64,000 nucleotides of DNA from Cricetomys ansorgei (lineage: Eukaryota; Chordata; Mammalia; Rodentia; Nesomyidae): positions 1 to 64,000 of the forward strand of contig JAMJFZ010001869.1 of the NCBI GenBank assembly GCA_026225945.1, given 5' to 3'. Below the pieces are notes generated by a model. That model was given only the letters and a program-made list of their open reading frames with translations. It was not told the origin of the DNA and searched no databases. The position numbers and the translations under genes were made by a program. Below, in pieces: positions 33,389 through 44,846 of the stretch (positions within the stretch are counted from its first letter, which is position 1; the number at the start of each line of letters is the position of its first letter).

Positions 33389-33438
33389 CATGCTCTCATT
33401 CCTCACAACCACCAAAAGAAAAGGAAAGAAGAAAAAGA

Positions 33439-33440
<2 letters not shown>

Positions 33441-33481
<41 letters not shown>
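33441..33481. repeat. (GA)n microsatellite
   Basis: About 20 AG units following a purine-rich lead-in derived from the B1 tail. Confidence 0.95.
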
Positions 33482-33483
<2 letters not shown>

Positions 33484-33574
33484 GGCAATGGAGATAGAGC
33501 ATCAGGCACTAGACTCCTATAATTTAAATGTGCAGTCCTGGGTTTGTGTGAGGAAACATCAAATCCACATAGTA

Positions 33575-33850
33575 ACAGCATGTGGGGTGGGGTTTTTGGT
33601 CAGAATCAGATGAGGTCATGAGGGTGGGGGCCTCTATGATGGCGTTAATAGTTTTATGAAGAAGAGGGACTCAGGCTCCTCTGTCTGGCCGTGTGATGCC
33701 CTTCGCTCCACAGTGACGTGGTAGGAAGGTTCTTGTCAGAAACTGATGTCATATTCTAAGACTTCCAAGCCTCTACAACTGTAAAAAATAAACTCTGTGT
33801 AAGTTACTCAGCCTTACGTGTCTTTCATTACAACAGTAAACAGCTTCAGA
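33575..33850 (+). mobile_element. MLT1-type LTR
   Basis: 'gatgaggtcatgagggtggg', 'gggactcaggctcctctgtc' and 'aagcctctacaactgtaaaaaataaac' lead to 'cagccttacgtgtctttcat', which follows the MLT1 plus-strand order with the AATAAA region intact. Confidence 0.65.
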
Positions 33851-34499
33851 CGCAATGTCAGAAAAAACTAATTCTATCCTATGAGAATTAGATTATGAAG
33901 GAAGCTGTTACAAAGACAGTCAACAACCCCGGCTTCAATAGAATGGAAATTTATTTACTTCTTCCCAAAAGGTCAAAGGAGGCATGAGGGTTCCAAGGTT
34001 AATGGCTCTCTGCTCATGTTTCTTCCAACTTACTGCCTTGCCAGGTTGAAAGATGGTGTTCTTGCCCTCATGGATGACTGTGGCTCACAACTCCATTATG
34101 TTCCACTTGGTGGAGAAGATAAAGAGGCAGGTGGTTAGCTTACCCGGGAGATGGCGCGGAAGCTACACACAGAGGCTCTCAGCTCGCTTCACTCGCACAT
34201 CACCAGACTACCAGCTATGAGGAAGGCTGTGAAATAGATTCTGGTAAGGTTGGTGGGAATTTGCCCACTTATGATATGGGGTAGTTTACTGATAGAAGGA
34301 AAAAGAGAAACCCAGATATTAAGGTGACATCAACAGTTTTATTGCAACTGAAAAAGAAAAGCAAATCAAAAGAGATTGATATTCTTTCTATTTATTTATG
34401 CTAAATTCTATCTTACTTTCCTTGAATGTTTCCTTCCTTTCCTTTTGAGAACAGTGACTAGGATGGTGAAATGTAAGTTACTCTAGGCTAATTTTATCT
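33851..34499. other. Ancient-repeat-like, not assigned
   Basis: 33,960-34,280 resembles an old mammalian repeat in phrase order ('ggtcaaaggaggcatgaggg...gaggaaggctgtgaaatag'). The family is not certain. Confidence 0.3.
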
Positions 34500-35560
34500 A
34501 TCAACTGTAGCCCCCCCTGCTCTCTCCTCAGTAGGTGTGCTCCAGGGGTTTTTGCCTCACTGCCTGGTGCCCCTCCTCCACCCCATCTGCCATTGCACTG
34601 CCATCTGTGTTTCTGCTGTGGAGAAAACCTGACTTTACCCAAGAAGCCTGGGGCCTCCAGCAGCTGGGGCTGCTGCTTGACTACCTTGCTACCCTGCTTG
34701 GGACCCCAGGCCCTGTTTATATCCCCTGTGTCCACTATGAGCCCCAAATGGCGCTGAGGACCACTGAGGAGTTGGCACATTTCCCCTTTAAGGGAGTCTG
34801 ACTCTGCAAGGCCTGGGAGCTCTGGGGCTTAAGATTCTCACCACATAGGAACACTCCTCCCTGGGACTACAAGGGATCCCATTCCCAGCCAGCTGCAGGG
34901 TCCCCCAACCTAGCAGAGTAGTGCAGAAACACCCTAACTAACATATGGCCCTAAGCTGGGCCTTTCAACCCTCTCCAGACTAGCCACAAAAGGGCAAAAA
35001 ATCCCACCAATTACAGGCCATGCTGGGAGGCTTTGTGCCTCCCCCACCCCAAACACACAAACTATATAAAGAGCTGCCTCCTGCACTCTGCTCAATAGAG
35101 GGTGCAGTTTTGGCTGCTGCCTTTCTCCCAAGTTGAGGAAGCCATGAACAGGTGAAGAAAAGAAGTGAAGAGAAGAGAAGAAGCACAGAAGAACACACAT
35201 CCAGAACACCTCAGCACAGCGGAGGATATTTCCCTTCAGAGCTCTGCCCAGTAGAGGTGAGCTGAGCTGAGCTGAGCAGAGTAGAGTTCCTACATTGTAA
35301 CACTCCAGCTCAGCCTGGGAAGCCTTTCCTGCCTCAGAGCTGCAAGAGCTGTGTGGTTCCCGACTTCCTCAATGTCAGGATACCTTCCATTGGGGACACC
35401 CTCCCCACCTCAGTGCTATATGGTCCCTGGGCTTCTGAATGCCAGGGCACCTTCCTGTCAGAGCTGTGTGGTTCCTGGGTTCCTGAATGCCAGGCCACTG
35501 TTCCATCTCTGCCCGAATTGAATAAAAATCCTAACATTTTAATGAAATCAGACTGGTATT
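34500..35560 (+). mobile_element. Endogenous-retrovirus LTR-like block, non-coding
   Basis: GC-richer than the flanks. A TATATAAA at 35,063-35,070 is followed by a purine-rich leader, a TGAGC pentamer run (35,259-35,278), three imperfect units, and an AATAAA at about 35,521-35,526. That is the U3-R-U5 order of a retroviral LTR. The left part (34,500-34,930) may be internal or U3 sequence. Open frames through it, at most 100 codons, are not recognisable as gag, pol or env. The family is not assigned. Confidence 0.45.
35333..35507 (+). repeat. Three imperfect tandem units
   Basis: Units start near 35,347, 35,409 and 35,458. Each carries a 'tggttcc/tggtccctggg...ctgaatgccagg' core followed by 'caccttcc'. 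The spacing is uneven, 62 then 49 bases. Confidence 0.7.
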
Positions 35561-36269
35561 GATTTTTCAGTTATAATAATTTAACATTCACATATACTAA
35601 ATTATAACTAAGTACATTTGATGTACTTAAACATAAAGTAGTATACATAATCCATAGTATTTTCATTAATTTTACATTGTCAATCTAGGTTTATTGAGAC
35701 AATTTGACTAGTACTTCCATTCCACGGCATATACAAGGTTGTTATTCAGAAATATAAAGTGCTGTGGAACCATGTGACGCATCGTGATATTAACATGCGA
35801 CCATATGCTTTCAGTAGGCAGCAACTATGAGTAATTCATAGCTGATCTACTTATACTTTATTTTAAAAATAAGATGAAAAGGGGTAGAGATTTGTGGTCA
35901 ATGAATCGTGAGTGATCTGTTTTCTGGAAAATGCTCTGTTTTGAACTTTGGAGAACTTTAAAGTACGGACAAAGTAGTAAATTTGGAACATTTCTGTGGT
36001 ACATTTTTTTCCCCATTTCTATGTCCAAAAGATCTCCGACACCAATCTTCTTTGACAATCGCCTATTTCTTGCCTACGTCTGTGTCACAATCAACTTTGA
36101 CCTGTATACATTGTATACAGGTTTTACTTGGCCTGTCTGCTTCGTCCCTGTCTCCTTAAAGTCTATTGTCCATATAATAGGCCAAATGCTGCCTTTATTG
36201 ATCAGTCCGACCAAGTTCTTTCATTGTCTTCTCTGAATAAATCTCGAGCTCTTCTCATTGGCTGCAAAG
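35561..36269. other. Unrecognised AT-rich
   Basis: No feature seen. A 101-codon open frame at 35,931-36,236 has no family resemblance. Confidence 0.4.
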
Positions 36270-36715
36270 ACTCATGGTGGTCATCATTTGCCACCTAGCG
36301 AGTTACCCTAAAATCTTACTGCCTTCAAACAACAATAGCCAATTTCTACCTTGACAGTGTGTGTGAGTCAAATGCTTTGGAGAGGCTTCACTGGTTGGGT
36401 GTCACTCAGGCATCTCATGGATTGCAATGACGTCAGCTTGATGAGTTCTGCCGTCTGAGGTTGCCTGACTTTGCTGTGGCTTCTGGTAAAGGCCCCAGTT
36501 CTCATCACATGGACCTCTCCTTTGGGCAGCTCCATCACACTCACATGATAGCTGACTTTCCCCAGAGCTAGCGAGTCACAGCGAGCAAGGTGAAAGCCTC
36601 GGTTTCTCCTATGGAACGCCACGCTCCGTTATTTCCACAGTACTCTATTGAAAGCACAGGGCGCTTTACACAGGACGTGACTGTCAGAAGTAGGTATTAG
36701 TGAGGTCACCTTGCA
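36270..36715 (-). mobile_element. MLT1-type LTR, minus orientation
   Basis: 'ttaccctaaaatcttactgc', 'cttcaaacaacaatagccaa', 'ctcatcacatggacctctcc', 'atgatagctgactttcccca' and 'gcgagtcacagcgagcaagg' are the reversed MLT1 landmarks in order. A perfect CRE palindrome (TGACGTCA) lies at 36,428-36,435. Confidence 0.7.
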
Positions 36716-37005
36716 GACAGCCTTTCTGACTTCCCTTCTTACCATTTCTTTACACTTCTCACACATTCTTGTCATTGTTTCTGATACACTTTATCTGCAT
36801 CTTTATCTCGTGTCTTTTTTTACTAAACATCCTCACTACAAATACCCACATGCTACTCCCCTCTGCCTGATACAGGCTTCTGAGTCTCTCAAAGATTTTT
36901 ATCACTAATGTCTTTCCCTGCCTAACATATGGAGTAAAGATTTGGACCTTGGAATAATGTAAGTGTATAAAAAGTCCTCACTAGATATTTTGAATGAATG
37001 AGCTC
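36716..37005 (+). mobile_element. L2 LINE 3' fragment
   Basis: 'tgactagatattttgaatgaatgag'-like terminus ('cactagatattttgaatgaa') preceded by pyrimidine-rich L2 coding remnants with 'cctgatacaggcttctgagt'. Confidence 0.5.
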
Positions 37006-37919
37006 TATATTAACACCCAATTCCACTTCTAGATATATGTGCTGTGCTCAGAAAGAGCATTCTTTAAATTAATCTTTAAATCAGGCATGGTAAATACTAC
37101 CTAATTTAATAATAGAAATAAAAATAACTTTTATCGAGATACTGAATAAATTTTAAAGGCAGTCAGCTTATGATAAGAAAATCTAGTTTTTATGGGAATA
37201 AGGGTTACATATATTTGGTTTTGATTAATTGTTTTATCGTATTTGCCCGTCAGTATGATTTGTACATTCAGTGGTTTTTTAAGTAGATTAAAAGATGGAG
37301 TCACAGTGTAATAGCATTAAATAAAAATTTTTGCAGAGGTCAGAAGGTTCCCAATTACCCCATAATTTTATGGTGATGCTGTAAATGATTTACATAATTA
37401 TGATCAAGAAAATACCTAGTAGAATTTAATGGCTTCCATGAAAGAGATGAGAATGAGTACACCTCTCTATGGTTAGTAGAGCTCTGTAGCTTGAAGAAGC
37501 TATAACATTTGTCTCTGATTATGTGATTCTTGTGAGTACCCTGTAGAAGAGGAAAGCTTCCTGTTGGATTTACATACGTGTGGTGTGTGTTCCTTTCTTC
37601 CTATAGGAACCTAGTGGGCAGGTTAAAGTGATTACATTTTTCTCTGCTCTGAAGCATTTCTGTCTGAAAAGCATTTGTGATGATCTTGAATGCAATATTC
37701 ACTACCCTTGGGGAAAGTAAAACTGGGTATTGGGAAAGCTTGATCTGCTTACAAAGTGTTAAAGGGACAAGGTCATGTTGGCATTTGCTCACCCCCCTCC
37801 ATCTTACCTGCTCCTAACTGCTAAGACCTGCTTGAGGAAAAAGGGAAAGAAATATTCTTTCTGTGAAGCAATGAACGTGAAGCACTTTCGTTATGTGCCC
37901 TGTTTTAAAATCTATGATA
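37006..37919. other. Unrecognised
   Basis: No feature seen. Confidence 0.4.
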
Positions 37920-38286
37920 AGTTTTAAAGCAGTCCTAAATGGATGTCTATCAAGTCCCTCCCCTCGAGGGATTTGAACAGAGGAAGTAGAAGAATTGTAA
38001 GCGCCAGAGGTGGTGGATGACTCCAAAGAAACTGTTTTGCAGGCACAGCCTGGCTGACACACATTGAACTCACAGAAGCTGTGACAGCATGCACAAGTCC
38101 TGCACAGGCTCTGTGAGAGGGGGAAATGGACAAAGTCTCACTCCTAACCAAGAAGTTAGTTGCAACTGAATCTTCTGAGGAATAAGAAAATAAGTTTGAT
38201 CCAGTATAGTGGCACTGAGTGTACCAATCACATGCCAGGGCAGCAGGCCTCACATACAGAAGTAGTTTGCTACACAAAATGGATAA

Positions 38287-38332
<46 letters not shown>

Positions 38333-38560
38333 ATGCAAGCACATGCATGCATGCATTATGCACCTGTACTTTTTGTTTGCTTTGCTTTTCAGGATTTTTT
38401 AATTGTTTGTTTTTCTTTTTCTTTTGGGTAGGTAGGAAGGTAGGAAGGATCTGGAAGGAGTTTGGGGAGGGAAAATAATTTGATCAAATATATTATATGA
38501 AAAATATTACTAAGAAAAGAAAAATAATAAAAAAAACATGCTGCTAGTTTAATTTACCTT
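37920..38560 (+). mobile_element. Rodent L1 3' UTR and tail, 5'-truncated
   Basis: 'cactgcatgcacaagtcctg'-type text ('agcatgcacaagtcctgcac') and 'ctcacagaagctgtgacagc' precede a (GT)n tract. The terminal 'tctggaaggagtttggggag', 'ttgatcaaatatattatatg' and A-rich end follow. The same 3' UTR text occurs at 45,880-45,915 in the other L1, which supports the call. Confidence 0.7.
38291..38330. repeat. (GT)n microsatellite
   Basis: Twenty uninterrupted GT units inside the L1 3' UTR. Confidence 0.97.
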
Positions 38561-38656
38561 TTAAAAGCAATTATAGTTTAATTCAACATAGAATGGATAA
38601 CGTGATGCTTACCTTCATGGGGCGCATCAGTTTTATCTTCTCTGAAACTAAAACAA

Positions 38657-38800
38657 AGCCAGTTATGGTGGGTGATGCCTTTAATCCCAGCATTCAGAAG
38701 GCTGAGAGGCAGGAGGGTGGTGAGTTGGAAGGTGACTGAGCCACAGGGTGAGTGGCAGGTCATTTGGGGTTATAATGTAAGAGTCAGTCTAAAAGAGAAA
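38657..38800 (+). mobile_element. B1 SINE, 3' part rearranged
   Basis: 'gttatggtgggtgatgcctt', 'taatcccagcattcagaagg' and 'gaggcaggagggtggtgagt' match the B1 head. The second half is diverged, ending in an AAAC-rich tail. Confidence 0.8.
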
Positions 38801-39274
38801 AACAACTCAAAATAAAAACAAACAAGACAGCAAAGCAAGAGAAAATGAGGAGAATAAAATGAAGGGAAACACAGAGAAACAGCCAAGGGGAGGAGAATTT
38901 TAGTGAGCGAGAAGTCCCTAAGATGTATTAGTAGATTTTAGTCACTTGTTTTCAATGAGACGTCATGGTACAGGCAGCCACTCCATAGAGTGGAACTCTC
39001 CTAAGATATCCAAGGACTCAGTTAAGACTGAAAACAGAATTTATAACAGTGTTTGCACTTTTCTTTTCTGGGTATCTATTTTCAGTCGTTTTTCCTCCCT
39101 TTATGTTTTCTGGATAATTTCTAAAGAAAAATGACGCCAGAAAAAGATGGGAAGTGATGAAGAAGTTACAACTAGACGCCTCTTTGTTCAGAGCACTGTC
39201 TAGGCAGAACACCTCATCATTGCTATTATTGAACTCTTTGAATCTCTTTGTGCTGGCCTGAATGCTGTGCTGTC
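38801..39274. other. Unrecognised
   Basis: An A-rich lead-in followed by non-repetitive sequence. Confidence 0.4.
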
Positions 39275-39625
39275 CCCTCTCCCAGTCCACACGCTAAGAT
39301 TTCATCACAATGTGGAGGCGTCTAGAGGCAGTCTTTGTGAAGTGCTCAGGCAGAAGGCCCTCAATCAACGGATCTCTCAATCCATCAGGATTGGATTACT
39401 GTCTTCATAAAAGAGGCCTCCAAGAACATCCCTGCCCTTTGACAGGAGAGGGCATAGCAAGAAGACCACCGACTATGACCCAGGAAGCATGTGCTCTCGT
39501 AAGAAACCATATCTGCTGGCACTGAGCTTGTCCTCAGCCTTTAGATTGGGAAGTAGCAGTGATTTGCTGTTTATAAACTATCTAGTTACAGCGTTTTATT
39601 ACTACAACCCAAGAAGACTAAAATG
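39275..39625 (+). mobile_element. MLT1-type LTR
   Basis: 'gtcttcataaaagaggcctc', 'gagagggcatagcaagaaga', 'gcactgagcttgtcctcagc' and 'tgctgtttataaactatcta' match MLT1/MST order. It ends '...aagactaaaatg'. Confidence 0.6.
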
Positions 39626-40938
39626 TTGTCTTTTAAAATGCATATAAAACAATTAGCAGATAATATTTATATCTCAGGGTCTCCAGAAAAGGAAAAATGA
39701 AACAGAAATCACCTCTTAACAATTTTATCAGAACTTATTTTATAAGACATGGAATATCTTTGAAAATGGAGCAAGAGAACAAATCTTTAGAATGATTATA
39801 GGATTAAATTTAAAAGCAATCCAGACAATGGAATAAGCCTTAGTGGAAGCAATGATAGGCACAATTTTTATATATGATGGATATTTATGGAATGTTCACT
39901 GAATGTAGGAAACTTCACTACTTAGAAATCCCCTTATCTTTGAGCCATTTTTCTAAGATAACTTCAGCAGTGTTTTAGAAACCCCCAATCACGTATTTTA
40001 AATCACAAATTTGAATTTTAAAATCACATATCTCCCGTTCCCAGGATTTTATGCAACTTCCTCTTCTCTAAATCCCTCATTAAACCTCTGTTCTGGTCAC
40101 CTACTGATGCCAGTACCACCTCCCTCTCTGTGCTAGAGGGGAAAGGAAACAGAGACAGCAGGTGATTACAACAGGAGCAATTGGTACATTTGTTCCATTT
40201 GTTCCAATACAGTTAGTTAGTCACCAGCATCATTGAGGATCAGCTGCTCATTCAGTTCAGACCTGTGGGAATGTGGTATAGCACGAATTCAGGGGCCGGA
40301 GTCCTGTAACACTCTTGATAACATGCTGTTGATCATCTCCTGCGGGCTTTGAGAGAGCTGGACTATTTCCCTCAGCGTAAGTTTATCTAGGCCAGGAAAT
40401 AGGAATTCATCTTAGAGTGGTCTTAGCAAGCCCAAATCAGGGAAGTAATATAATGTACAAAATTCATATGGTACCTTCTAGAGCTGGCCAGAATGATGGA
40501 GAGTTGCTCACTTATTTGCTATCTAATACCAATTCAGTTCATTCTCTGCAACCATAAAGTCCTCTTTCACAGATTCAACAACACATATCAAAACTATCAG
40601 GAAAAAATTTCAGAATATTCCAAAAAGCAAATTCAAAAATTTCTATACAGCTAGCACCTCACTGACTCTATGTGGATGAGGTGGTGTGTAGGCATAACGT
40701 GCTGTAGTCTGCAAGCCTCTCACAGACCTTTAGTCTCTCCAGCCCTTATTGGTTGAGCATTGTTTGACTTCCATCTCATCTATGTCTCATATAGTTAATC
40801 CCACAAGGGTTGTGTCTATACAGAACACCAACAGACATTTTTCCCCCTATAACTACTCCCTAAATAAAAGAATAGGACAGTTATTTACATTGTATTAGTT
40901 ACTGTAGGTAATCTAGAGATGGCTTGAAGTATATAGAA
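39626..40938. other. Unrecognised
   Basis: No recognised repeat or gene over 1.3 kb. Confidence 0.4.
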
Positions 40939-41157
40939 CAGTGGTTCTCAACCTGTGGGTCACAACCCCTTTGTGGACCGAATGATCCTTTCACAGGGTT
41001 AAGACCATCTGCATATCAGATATTTACATTCTGATTCATAACAGTAGCAAAATTACAGTTATGAAGTAGCAATGAAAATTATTTTATGGTTGGGGGTCAA
41101 CACAACATGAAGAACTGTATTAAAAGGTCACAGCTTTAGGAAGATTGAGAACCACTT
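40939..41157 (+). mobile_element. URR1 (hAT-Charlie) DNA transposon
   Basis: It starts cagtggttctcaacctgtgg, contains 'atcctttcacagggtt', 'catatcagatatttacattc' and 'ttatgaagtagcaatgaaaa', and ends 'gattgagaaccactt'. This is the reverse of the 9,203 copy. Flanks atatagaa and atgtagga match at 6 of 8 positions, a decayed target duplication. Confidence 0.9.
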
Positions 41158-41688
41158 ATGTAGGAGAATGTGCTACATTTTATGTGAATACTATGCTTGG
41201 AGTCTTGAATATTTGCAGATTTTAGGTTCAGGAGAGAATCACTGAGCCAATACCTGTGAATAAGGAAGGAACACAGTACTGTCTTTCACAAGAGCAACTA
41301 ATTAAAATTAATACTTTTCTGTTTTACAAACTGTATCCTTAAACTCCTCTAGGTAACTCCAGAATATATTCTTCATTTTTACTACACCTTTCTGACATAT
41401 ATGCTTATTGTCTCCCTAGAATCTACTTTAACTGTGTATTCACAATCAAAGTTTCTTTAAAAAATTCATTGTTTACTGGATGTACTTTACATATTTTCTC
41501 TCCTAACTACATATATTGAAGTAATTAAAATAGCACAGAATAATACCCGAAGTTCAAAATCACTAAATTGAGATACTTCTTTTTCTTCAAATCATAAGTT
41601 ACAAATATTTTAAAGCAGTAATTCACAATACTTGTATGACTATGCTGCATTTCAATAATTATTTCCTTATATCCAACTTTTATATATG
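41158..41688. other. Unrecognised AT-rich
   Basis: No feature seen. Confidence 0.4.
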
Positions 41689-41765
41689 AGCTGTGTTTGA
41701 ACTCAGGTCCTCTTGCCTTCATAGCAAATGTTCTTACCCATTGAGAAATCTCCTCAGCTTTTTTT
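41689..41765 (-). mobile_element. B2/B3 SINE head fragment, minus orientation
   Basis: 'tgtttgaactcaggtcctct' followed by 'gttcttacccattgagaaat' and 'ctcctcagc' is the reversed tRNA-derived head of B2/B3. The tail is missing. Confidence 0.7.
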
Positions 41766-42939
41766 CTAAATTTATAAATGAAATGAAATGCCTATTCTCT
41801 ACATTCTTATTCACTATGGTGCTTAAAGTATTAGCTAGAGCAATAACACAAGAGAAAGAAAATAAAAACTTTATAAGTTACAAAAATATGCCAAATATCC
41901 ATATTTGCAGATGACTTGCCTCTATGTTCAAAAGGCCCCATGGACTCCAGCAGTAAAACTTTAGATCGGATAAATACTTTCAGTATAGCTGCAGGATAGA
42001 TAAATCATTATCCAAAAACTTTGTAGCTCTTCTATGTGCCATTAGTGAACATTCTGAGAAAGAAATTAGGAAAAATATCCCACTTACACTAGCTTAAACT
42101 AGGAATGAATCTAACCAGGGAGGTTAAATATATCTATAATAAAATTCTTAAGACACTTAAGAAAGAAACTGATGAAGACATTAGAAAGAACTTCCATGGA
42201 TATACTACCAAAATAATCTACAGATACAATAATATACCCATTGAATTCCATTGATTTTTTTTCACAGAAAAGATAAAAACTAAAATTCATATGAAATCAT
42301 GAAAGATCCTAAATGTGCAAGTAATCCTAAGCAGAAAGAGTGTTTCTGGCAGTGTCTCAATTGTGACTTGAAATTGCGCTGCAAAGCCACAGTGAGAAAC
42401 AGCACAGCACTGACACAAAAATAGACATAGGGTCTAATGAAACAGAGTAGACAACCAAGAAATAAACTCATGCAGCTACCTAATTTTTGTCAAAGGCATC
42501 ACAAACATACACTGGAAAATAGCCCATTTGGCAGGACTGTTTATCCACACACAGACAAAGGAAATTAGATCTGTATCTCTCACCTTTCACAGAAATTAAT
42601 CCTTAACAATCAAAGACCATAAGTTAAGACCAGAAACACTGAAACTGCTACAGGGAAACATTGATAAAACACATCACAATTTTCTGGAAAGGATTCCAGG
42701 AGTATGGAAAATAATCCTGAGAACTGATCAATTAGATTATATGGAATTAAATAGCTTCTTCACAGCAAAGAAAACAATCTCTAGAGTCAAGAGACAACCT
42801 ACAGAATAAGAAATAAATTGTCATCAACTATACAGAGAGGAGATTAATGGCCAAGATACAGAAGAACTGGAAAAATTAATTACTAAAAATAACACAAATT
42901 ACCCAGTCAATAAATGAGCTTATTAATTGACTAGATAAT

Positions 42940-43001
<62 letters not shown>

Positions 43002-43148
43002 GTCTCCCACCACAGGATTGCTCTGTTGTAACTCTGACTGTACTGGAAGTCACTCTGTAAACTAGGCTGCCCTAGAACTCACAGATGTCTGACTGCCTCT
43101 GCCTCCTGAGTGCTGGGATTAAAGGCATGTGCCACCACCACCAGGCTT
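42940..43148 (-). mobile_element. B1 SINE with (TC)n, inserted in L1
   Basis: About 33 TC units (42,940-43,006) precede a reversed B1: 'ttgctctgttgtaactctga', 'gtaaactaggctgccctaga' and 'gtgctgggattaaaggcatg'. L1 ORF2 text continues on both sides ('gacagttctcaaaag' after it). Confidence 0.92.
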
Positions 43149-43450
43149 AGACAGTTCTCAAAAGAGGAAATGCAAGTGGACAGTAAGTACTTGAAGAACT
43201 TGTCCAACATCCTTAGTCATCAAAGAAATGTAAAGTAAAACTGCTTTTAGACTCCATCTTACCCCAGACAAAGTGATCGTCATTAGGAAAACTAACAGCA
43301 ACCAATCCTGGTGAGGATTAGAAGGTAAGGAGTTCTATAATTACTGCTAGTGAGAGTGTATACTCATCTAAACACTATGGAAGTCAACAAGGATGTTTGT
43401 CGAAAGACTGAAAATGGAAGTACTATATGAGCCAGCTATACTACTATGGG

Positions 43451-44846
43451 TGAAGCCATGCAGGGAAGCCATGCAGCCAGTGTTGGGCTTCAGGGGTTCA
43501 GTGTACTGCTTAGCAAGGCTACGGTAGAATTTTACCTTGGCCCTTTGGGGGATTATCTCCTGAATGACCCTTTTCTGTTGCTGCTGTTGAACTCTACCAT
43601 GCTAACTGCTGTCATAGTCATTTTTATCTCTCTGAGTTGGTGTGAAAATTCTGTGTAACAGTAGCATAAGAACAAAAGTGGAATGTTTACTCATGTGTAG
43701 CGAACAAGAATTTATGTGGGAGACTTAATCATGTGTAGGTATGTGAGAAGAATATGTTTTTGAAAATATGAATCTTGTAATCATTTATTGGAAAAACAAG
43801 ATTCGTGATTGTATTGTGATTCCTTTTGCATGAAAGATTTAGTCCCTCACTAAATAATGTAAATAAAGTGCATTACCACAGTGGTGATTTTCTAAAAGAC
43901 AATGCCACCCAGTTGAATTGGTAGTTCTATTGAAACTACAGAAAGAATAGCTAATCAATAACATCAGATCGGGATGTTTCACCACCCTAATCTGCTTTGG
44001 AACAAGTAAGCTAGGGAATGACATAAGAAAACACATTCTTAGTAGCTGAAGACTTGCTTTGATTAGAGAGTGAATACAAAGAAAGCCTGGTTGCTAGGGC
44101 TCACGAGTTTTGTCTATGAAAGACAGGGCTAGGATAAGGAAGTGACAAATGAGTTTCAATGTCCATTGTGAAACTTGGACTTCATTGACCATAATTTTGA
44201 ATTTTTCCTGATTTTACAATTATAAAATTACCGATGGGCTTTGATGTGCACCTTGGGAACATTGGGCTATGTAGCATGTACTTTACCTAAGAAAGGCAAG
44301 GACCCTGGACTTGAGGTTATTTAGTTAATTGCACATTTGTTTTACTATGATTATCTGTTAGCTGACTAGAAATTGTGCTAAGGATAGCATGACATATACC
44401 CATTTCCTAGTAACTATAAGTGTTGTCTACCAGCTACAATAGAAGCTGGCTGTAAGAAATATTTAGCTTGCGTATATTGTGTTAATGTGTAATAAGAAAG
44501 CTTTTGTTGTGAGAATTATGTAACGGTAGCGTAAGAACAAAAGAGGAATGTTTAATCGTGTGTAGAGAACAAGAATTTATGTGGGAGACTTAATCATGTG
44601 TAGGTATGTGAGAAGAATATGTTTTTGAAAATATGAATCTTGTAATCATTTATTGGAAAAATAGGGTTTGTGATCATATCGTGATTCCTTTTGCATGAGA
44701 GATTGTGTTAAAAGATATATAAGATGTATGAGAAAGAATAAAAGAGAGCGCTTGCCTTGACCTGACCAGAAGACTCCTGCTTATTTCTTCACCAACTTCT
44801 CACCCCCTTATATCCTCTGGCCTTAGCCATAGCTGGACTCTTAACA
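43451..44846 (+). mobile_element. LTR-type insertion inside L1 with 200-bp internal direct repeat
   Basis: It begins TGAAGCC right after L1 sequence 'ctactatggg' and ends CTTAACA right before L1 sequence 'ggcaagtactcaaagg', so its bounds are set by the broken L1. It contains two direct copies (43,637-43,839 and 44,505-44,704), about nine in ten bases alike, separated by about 665 bp. A TATATAAG (44,716-44,723) and AATAAA (44,737-44,742) follow the second copy, then a pyrimidine-rich end, which reads as U3-R-U5. No gag, pol or env remnant is seen. A clean target duplication is not evident. Confidence 0.6.

Noticed and set aside
34478..35209. Open frames of 72-100 codons in the GC-richer block
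   Set aside because: They lie on LTR-like sequence with a TATA box and tandem units; no gag, pol, env or host domain visible.
37924..38352. 142-codon minus-strand frame beginning with a His/Thr repeat
   Set aside because: It reads through a (GT)n tract and rodent L1 3' UTR, so it is not coding.
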